Shown piece by piece: positions 58,775 through 64,000 of a stretch of 64,000 nucleotides of DNA (position 1 is its first letter; every line of letters begins with the position of its first letter). The DNA lies in the NCBI GenBank assembly GCA_902780495.1, contig CACZFM010000003.1, forward strand, positions 37,179 to 101,178, in the 5' to 3' direction. Origin of the DNA: an uncultured Bacteroidales bacterium (GTDB lineage Bacteria > Bacteroidota > Bacteroidia > Bacteroidales > Paludibacteraceae). A program made the position numbers and the translations under genes. The notes under the pieces were generated by a model that was given only the letters and a program-made list of their open reading frames with translations, did not search any database and was not told where the DNA came from.

Positions 58775-61078
58775 ATGATAAAGAAAATTCATACAATAAA
58801 GCATTTAGGTGTTTTTGAGAATTATCGGGCAGATAGTACATTGCCGGATTTCGCAGAACGCAATATTATCTACGGATGGAATTACTCTGGAAAAACAACT
58901 CTTTCCAGACTTATTTCCTATTTGGATAAAGAGATTGATATTGATTCGGATTATGGCAACCTTGAATTTGACGTGGAATTAGACAATGGCACTCATATTA
59001 CCCATACAAATCGTGCTACTTCTCCTTGTAAGGTAAAAGTTTTTAATAGTGATTTTATAAGGAATAATTTACATTTTGATTCCGACGATAAAATAGAAGG
59101 AATTAAATTTGCAGTGGGAGAGGTTGGTGAAATCCATACACAGATTAAAGCAATTGAAAAGTATATAGAAAAAGCGAGACGAATAAGAGAGAATAATCAA
59201 AGATTTATACAAGAATATGGACAAATAACAGCAGGATATACTGCCGTTGCTAGACAGTTGACGGAGTTGCTAAATCTTGGGCGTAGTTTTAATAGAGCGA
59301 ATGTGTTAGCCTGCGTAGAGGAAATGAGGAACACATCATTACAGGATTCTGTTATACCGGAAAGCAAAGTGGAGGAAGTAAAAACTACGGCCATTTCTCA
59401 AAAATCAGGCAGCCCTGTTCAAATATCACCAGAACCGACTACAAAGTATATTGCTCTATTAAACAATGTGAAAACTATTCTGGGTTCTGTACCTGCTCCT
59501 TTCAATGATGATATATTATTATCGTCAGATAAAGAATTATACGACTGGGGAAAAACTGGATGGAAGTTATATTTACAAAGGCCTCAGTTAACAAAATGTG
59601 CATTTTGTGGAGGGGAGATTACGCAAGAGGGACGAATAAAAGAACTGAATGCATACTATACAAATGAGGCTGCTAAATTAAAATCAAGAATTGAAGAACT
59701 TAAAGAATACATAAATAATGAAAAACAATTATTTGGTTCTTTGGCATGGGCAAATAGAAGCGATAACGATTTAGACACAGCGTGCCGTCCTCGCTATACT
59801 GCATTAAAGCAAAAATATCAACAAGTATTGACAAACTACCTGGAGTTATTGACGAAACTAATTGAAGAATTAGATACTAAATATAATTCCTCGTTATTTA
59901 TAGAAAAAAAGATTGGTGCTATTGATGATAATGCCAATTCTGAGATGCTTGCATGGATTGAAGAAGTGAAGCAGGTATTTGAAGAAAGCAATACTGCAAT
60001 TGAGCATTTTAACGAACGTCAAATTAAAGCCAAAGAGTCGTATAAAAAACATTACATTGCCAGATATCTTATTGATAGCAACTACGAAGATATAGAATTC
60101 AAAAAGAACATAGAAGAGTATTGGGGTAAAATATTAGATGAAACAATTAAAAATAAAGAAGATGAATTAAAGTCTTTGCAAGATAAACTGAATTCTATTG
60201 ATAAAGGAAGAGATGAAATTAATGCATTCATTCAGAAGTTTTTGAATCGGGAAGACTTGACAATAGAGGTTACAACGGATAACTATTTTCAATTAAAAAG
60301 GGACGGAAGAGTAGCTAAACATTTAAGCGATGGAGAGAAAACAGCTATCGCATTCTCTCATTTTATGGTTATGCTAAAGAGTCTTAAAGATGACAATAAA
60401 TTAAAAGATTATATAGTATTTATTGACGACCCTATTTCCAGTTTAGATGCAAACCATATAGCTCAAGTATATTCTCTTATAACCTCATTCTTTTTTAAGA
60501 AAGGATTAGATGCTAGTAATCCTAAGAGAATGTGTATATTTTCTCAACAACTCTTCATCGCCACACATAATTTTGAGTTTTTCTCATTTATTAATAAAGC
60601 GAGTGTCTTCAACGGTGATAAATTAAATCACAGATATAATATCACTCGAATTGGAAAGAATGCATCTGCTATAAAAAATATGCCGAAATGTTATTCTGAT
60701 TATAATTCAGAATATGTATATTTGTTTTATGAGATTAATAAAGCCAAGGAAATTAGAGATAGTTTGGCAGAAGGAGAAATCTTTCCGGAAGAGAATTTTT
60801 ACACGTTACCTAATATTATAAGAAGATTCTTAGAGATATATACATTAATCAAATTGCCAGGAAGTAAAGGGGAAATAGACGCGCGAATCAAGATATTAAT
60901 GGGTGAAACAAATGATTTGAAAATTCTACACAATTTTTCACACTTTACAAGTTTTGAGAGAGTTACAAAGCATAATGAATTGCTATCAAGGCTTCCTGAT
61001 ATTTTAGATGACATATACACACTATTGAATAAAGACCCTGAACATTTGAAGTCTTTATTGGATGGTATTAAAGATTAG
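58775..61078 (+). CDS. rloC: RloC-like ABC-ATPase with zinc hook and anticodon-nuclease triad, 767 aa
   Basis: Walker A GWNYSGKT (residues 34-41), ABC signature LSDGEK (517-522) and Walker B FIDDP with Asp551/552 plus SSLD (555-558) frame a long coiled coil. At its centre lies CAFC (Cys275, Cys278), the Rad50-type zinc hook. The C-terminal region contains Arg683-x3-Glu687 and His719. The Glu-His distance of 32 equals that of the PrrC/RloC anticodon-nuclease triad. RloC excises the wobble nucleotide of tRNA when DNA is damaged or restriction fails. It is AT-rich and follows res by 27 bases. Confidence 0.8.
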   Translation: MIKKIHTIKHLGVFENYRADSTLPDFAERNIIYGWNYSGKTTLSRLISYLDKEIDIDSDYGNLEFDVELDNGTHITHTNRATSPCKVKVFNSDFIRNNLHFDSDDKIEGIKFAVGEVGEIHTQIKAIEKYIEKARRIRENNQRFIQEYGQITAGYTAVARQLTELLNLGRSFNRANVLACVEEMRNTSLQDSVIPESKVEEVKTTAISQKSGSPVQISPEPTTKYIALLNNVKTILGSVPAPFNDDILLSSDKELYDWGKTGWKLYLQRPQLTKCAFCGGEITQEGRIKELNAYYTNEAAKLKSRIEELKEYINNEKQLFGSLAWANRSDNDLDTACRPRYTALKQKYQQVLTNYLELLTKLIEELDTKYNSSLFIEKKIGAIDDNANSEMLAWIEEVKQVFEESNTAIEHFNERQIKAKESYKKHYIARYLIDSNYEDIEFKKNIEEYWGKILDETIKNKEDELKSLQDKLNSIDKGRDEINAFIQKFLNREDLTIEVTTDNYFQLKRDGRVAKHLSDGEKTAIAFSHFMVMLKSLKDDNKLKDYIVFIDDPISSLDANHIAQVYSLITSFFFKKGLDASNPKRMCIFSQQLFIATHNFEFFSFINKASVFNGDKLNHRYNITRIGKNASAIKNMPKCYSDYNSEYVYLFYEINKAKEIRDSLAEGEIFPEENFYTLPNIIRRFLEIYTLIKLPGSKGEIDARIKILMGETNDLKILHNFSHFTSFERVTKHNELLSRLPDILDDIYTLLNKDPEHLKSLLDGIKD

Positions 61079-61132
61079 TATGTAATCATAAAATATCTAT
61101 TTTTAATATATGGTATTTAAATAATTATTACT

Positions 61133-61882
61133 ATGAACATGAAAGATTTCAAGGAGACTGTTATAAAAATACTGGTCTCTCCAACAGGTATAAATTCACA
61201 AAACAAACAAAAGAGCCCATATCAAAGGCAAAGCAAGATCCTTAAGAAGATATGGAATGGTTCACATAATGATTTTGGACTGGAACGGATCATGAGATTC
61301 ATATGCTGTTTGTTTCAATTCATTTCTTTATCTACTTTCATTCGTTATGTTGCCGGAAAAGGAGGCTTCGTTTGTAAGAAAGTGGCTATAGATTTTTATG
61401 TGGTACTGTTAACATTATTTCCTCTTTTTGTTTTATACACAGGAATACATCACCATACGGTTGTCATTTTTTTATTGATATATTTTATTGTTGATACTAT
61501 TATATATAATCTGAACTATATTTTCTTATCTGACCTCATTCCGTCCACCGCATCTTTCGCACGTAATTTAATCGGTGTTTTTTGTAATTATGCATTTATT
61601 CTTTTGGCATTTGCTGTATTTTATATGAACATTAATTGTTCGATTAATTGTACTGAAAGCATAATGTCACCTATGCAAGCTATTTATTATAGTACTACTA
61701 TTCAATCAACACTAGGATTTGGAGATATTCACCCTAATTCTGATATGGGATACATTGTGGTTATCGCACAGACACTAATAGCACTCATGTTTGTGTGTGT
61801 CTTTTTCGCTATTACTATCTCAAGATTAAAAGAAGAAACTTTTCTTAATAAAGGGACAAAAAACAAGGAGCAACATAAATGA
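61133..61882 (+). CDS. Potassium-channel-like membrane protein, 249 aa
   Basis: A basic N-terminal 50 residues precede about five hydrophobic segments. Between the last two lies a pore loop with TTIQSTLGFGD (filter TLGFGD at 193-198) that matches the TxGYGD/TVGFGD filter of K+ channels. A short basic tail follows. Two-pore-helix channels of this type conduct K+ across the inner membrane. The gene is AT-rich, follows the RloC gene by 54 bases and has no other link to ion transport, so a role as a membrane-depolarising effector is possible but only inferred. ATG 61139 is an alternative start. Confidence 0.75.
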   Translation: MNMKDFKETVIKILVSPTGINSQNKQKSPYQRQSKILKKIWNGSHNDFGLERIMRFICCLFQFISLSTFIRYVAGKGGFVCKKVAIDFYVVLLTLFPLFVLYTGIHHHTVVIFLLIYFIVDTIIYNLNYIFLSDLIPSTASFARNLIGVFCNYAFILLAFAVFYMNINCSINCTESIMSPMQAIYYSTTIQSTLGFGDIHPNSDMGYIVVIAQTLIALMFVCVFFAITISRLKEETFLNKGTKNKEQHK

Positions 61883-61924
61883 CAAAACTGAGATAATGAT
61901 TAATAGCATATCAGATATCATACC

Positions 61925-62992
61925 ATGAATAATTACAATTTTGAGACACGGCAGTTATTTCCATTCTGCGACAAATGGGAGAATGGAATGCAAGGTGAGT
62001 TATGGTATGTATGGGAGGAGGATGCAATTTGTATTGTTAATGGAGACGAAAGACAACCTATAGCCAAAGGCTATGGAGCTGCGTTATTAGCCAACAAGAA
62101 CGTATTGTATTCATGGGGCTTCAATCCAATCGACTTCTACAAAGCATATAACTACGAATTGGAAAAAGCCAATTTCCCTGGCAGATACCCATTCCAAGAA
62201 ACAAGACGTATTCTTTACGATTGGTTCTTTACTCTACAACAGTTAGAGCCAATAAAAAACGATTTTAGCGACTATCTTGATTATGCCCAACGGATACAAG
62301 TAGGCATCATTATGCGCGATTATTATAATCCATATAAGATTGTTGATATCAAGGACAAACTAAAATGGAGGAGTCATCTGATATGTGACATAGCCGGTCA
62401 TAAAGAATTAGAGTTAATCTTTGCAACCCAACCTGAATTAGAAGACCTAAGTGCTACGCCAACCATTTGGACAAAAGCCATGGATGCAAAATACAACACC
62501 TCTAAAGCACAGGTGTATGGATTTATGGCCGCACTTATAAACTATGCCATTTATAGCTATTGGGTGGAGCATTGGCAAACATATAATTTTGCGAATCCTG
62601 CATTTTTGGAACTTTTCATTGAATCATGGGAACACAGAGAACCCATTAAAGAAAAGGCCAACTTGGCAGAACTGCAATTTCTGACCGATGTTTCTATATT
62701 GGATTTCTGCCAAGCGTATATGGATACGTTTGCAGCAATCACACGTCAAGTATGGGAACGCACTCCGACTATACCAATAGAATGCTGGGACGGAGATAAT
62801 TTCTATTCCTATATGTACGCGTGTGAATGTGAATCGCGAACGGAATTTCTAAAATCAGAGTTATACCAGAACCTCACACCGGCCCAACAAAAGATGATAT
62901 ACGGTTATAGTCTGCGTTTTACGGAATTCCTTACTAAAAGATACCCTGTCTCTGCACACGCTGCACGTCTCCGTTTGCGCACGCACTCATGA
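61925..62992 (+). CDS. Unknown protein of the defence island, 355 aa
   Basis: This soluble protein is unusually rich in Trp and Tyr, with the segments WENGMQGELWYVWEEDA (residues 17-33) and LINYAIYSYWVEHWQTYNF (about 203-221). A basic Arg-rich tail (HAARLRLRTHS) closes it. There is no signal peptide, membrane segment or motif I recognise. It follows the channel gene by 42 bases in the same direction. Its codons are less AT-rich than those of the RloC and channel genes. Its last 59 bases overlap a minus-strand lipoprotein stub. Confidence 0.65.
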   Translation: MNNYNFETRQLFPFCDKWENGMQGELWYVWEEDAICIVNGDERQPIAKGYGAALLANKNVLYSWGFNPIDFYKAYNYELEKANFPGRYPFQETRRILYDWFFTLQQLEPIKNDFSDYLDYAQRIQVGIIMRDYYNPYKIVDIKDKLKWRSHLICDIAGHKELELIFATQPELEDLSATPTIWTKAMDAKYNTSKAQVYGFMAALINYAIYSYWVEHWQTYNFANPAFLELFIESWEHREPIKEKANLAELQFLTDVSILDFCQAYMDTFAAITRQVWERTPTIPIECWDGDNFYSYMYACECESRTEFLKSELYQNLTPAQQKMIYGYSLRFTEFLTKRYPVSAHAARLRLRTHS

Positions 62993-63041
62993 GGCAAAGA
63001 GCCATCGCTCCTATCGTCCATATGATGAACTTGCTTTTCAT
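62934..63041 (-). pseudogene. Lipoprotein signal stub, 35 codons, truncated or very small
   Basis: ATG 63041 opens a perfect SPII signal (lipobox LMSAC, Cys21), but the frame ends after 14 more residues inside the 3' end of the unknown gene on the other strand. The promoter at 63063-63094 is intact. It is probably the 5' end of a resident lipoprotein gene cut off at the edge of the island; a genuine tiny lipoprotein is possible. Confidence 0.45.
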
Positions 63042-63062
63042 CTGTTTGCTCGAAATTTTCTG

Positions 63063-63094
63063 CAAAGATACTACTTTTTTACGAATTATGCAAA
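63063..63094 (-). promoter_or_regulatory. Promoter of the lipoprotein stub
   Basis: TTTG (63094-63091), 20 bases, TATCTTTG (63070-63063). Confidence 0.65.
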
Positions 63095-63172
63095 GCAAAA
63101 CGCCCGCATATAAACTTTTCCCGAGCAAATATGCTATATTTCAATGGTTTACGAGTAGCGAATATAAATCAG

Positions 63173-63877
63173 TTATATCCTGATATATAAAGAACGAGGA
63201 AGATGTCGCATGAGCCAATGAATAATTTTCCATCGTTTTGTTACGATAGCGACATTTTTCTTCTTGGCTATGGCATTTATAATTTGTTTTGCTACTTTTT
63301 CAGTTGGCATGACCCAGAACAAGCCACCACCTTTAGCCATCCTTGTATTAACCAATCCTGGTCTAATATCGCTTATGTGAATCGGTAATTTGCTTTTGTG
63401 TGCTTTTTTGAATAACGCTTCCACATAATTAATTTGATACGCTTTAGAAGCAGAATATGAAGGCGCCAAAGGTTCACCTCGGAGCCCCCCACAAGAACTG
63501 AGTATTACCAAATGTCCACTTGACTGCTCTTCAAACTTCTTGTATATTGTATCAACACAAAACGTCCAGCCAACAATATTTATATCAATGGTTTGTTTCT
63601 CTATTGCGAAATCAAGTCCCGAATTAAAATCTCCTATTCCTGAACATATAATAGCTACATGAATGTTTTCCTTAAAAATCGTCGATAAAAGTGTATTTGT
63701 TTCTTCAATGTTCGATATATCACATTGTGCTATTTGTATGTTTGATGAATATTTAGTAAGTTCACAAAGTAATTGTTTGCGACGTGCGACCGCAATTACC
63801 TCATTACCTTTAGTTGCATATTGTATGGCTAGTTCTCTGCCGATGCCGGAACTGGCTCCAATAATTAGTATTCTCAT
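63173..63877 (-). CDS. Short-chain dehydrogenase/reductase, 234 aa
   Basis: Nucleotide-binding GASSGIGRE (residues 7-15), an NAG-like position after the ICSGIGDF strand, catalytic Ser in VILSSCGG and YSASK (Tyr and Lys, about 144-148) define a classical SDR. The residues after the first strand (AVARRK) suggest NADP. The C-terminal segment (about 205-234) is basic and hydrophobic and might touch the membrane. The substrate is unknown. The gene is alone and diverges from the plus-strand start at 63989. Confidence 0.9.
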   Translation of the reverse strand: MRILIIGASSGIGRELAIQYATKGNEVIAVARRKQLLCELTKYSSNIQIAQCDISNIEETNTLLSTIFKENIHVAIICSGIGDFNSGLDFAIEKQTIDINIVGWTFCVDTIYKKFEEQSSGHLVILSSCGGLRGEPLAPSYSASKAYQINYVEALFKKAHKSKLPIHISDIRPGLVNTRMAKGGGLFWVMPTEKVAKQIINAIAKKKNVAIVTKRWKIIHWLMRHLPRSLYIRI

Positions 63878-63926
63878 ATTTCGTAGTACCTTTATTACAA
63901 TGTAACCATCCGGTAAAGTACATATT

Positions 63927-63976
63927 TTAGGGATTAGAAAAAAGCTGTAATTTTGCAGTCGAATTCTAATCTCTAA
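63927..63976 (+). promoter_or_regulatory. Promoter flanked by an inverted repeat (operator-like)
   Basis: TTAGGGATTAGAA and TTCTAATCTCTAA (12 of 13 positions) enclose TAATTTTG at 63948-63955. A repressor bound to both arms would cover the -7 element. Confidence 0.55.
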
Positions 63977-63988
63977 TTTTTTGTGTAT

Positions 63989-64000
63989 ATGGACAAGGAG
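63989..64000 (+). CDS. First codons of a gene leaving the window
   Basis: ATG GAC AAG GAG follows the promoter at 63948-63955 by 33 bases. Only four codons are visible, so nothing can be said about the product. Confidence 0.35.

Overview
The window looks like a chromosomal stretch of a member of the Bacteroidales. Genes are preceded again and again by the Bacteroidetes promoter form (TTTG or TTG, 19-20 bases, then TAnnTTTG). There are many SPII lipoproteins and OmpA-type proteins, the tmRNA has no encoded CCA, and most genes lack a Shine-Dalgarno motif. I cannot place it below order level. No rRNA, CRISPR array, integrase, transposase or intact phage gene is visible.

Layout. (1) 1-7617, minus strand: an accessory cluster. 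A promoter with 11-bp iterons drives an antitoxin-like protein, a helix-turn-helix-like protein and a Ser/Thr kinase that lacks most of its C-lobe. A structured RNA (copy A) follows. After it comes a long operon of small proteins: a basic 53-mer, an OmpA protein with a cytosolic N-domain, two sister 45-residue basic proteins, a TerB-like protein, three paralogous two-repeat proteins, two nuclease-like proteins, a coiled coil and a voltage-sensor ion channel. (2) 7686-19731, minus: a housekeeping operon of malQ, ileS, a lipoprotein, an AsmA-like protein, an M3 peptidase and a membrane protein. (3) 20061-23094: two paralogous AAA/DUF4143 ATPases and a relic of a third unit. (4) 23120-26776, minus: an exported caspase operon led by structured RNA copy B. 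(5) 27088-30386, plus: a cloverleaf-shaped repeat, an 11-bp array, then YtxH-like, holin-like, AI-2E-family and lipoprotein arginine-deiminase genes. (6) 30424-31825: tRNA-Phe, trmO and tmRNA. (7) 31802-42979, minus: an operon running from glgP to a MATE exporter. (8) 42964-51332, plus: a short RNB exonuclease, an envelope protein, parE, gpmI, a CPBP protease, folD and mscS. (9) 51338-53467: an OmpA-gene relic, an Hsp20 gene with a sigma-54-type promoter, and a cation-diffusion transporter between direct repeats. (10) 53985-62992, plus: a defence island with Type III restriction-modification, an RloC-like anticodon nuclease, a two-pore-helix ion channel and an unknown protein. (11) 62934-64000: a lipoprotein stub, an SDR oxidoreductase and the first codons of another gene.

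The most unusual signal is the pair of structured RNAs at 5461-5668 and 26430-26739. They share sequence blocks, show compensatory changes in two helices flanking a conserved AAA/ACCA internal loop, and end in intrinsic terminators whose left arm can pair instead with the closing helix of the RNA. Each leads an operon for envelope or stress-type proteins, so they may be a two-copy attenuator family or two small RNAs of one family. Next in interest are the TerB/OmpA/paralog cluster they sit in, the exported caspase operon, and the RloC-channel island.
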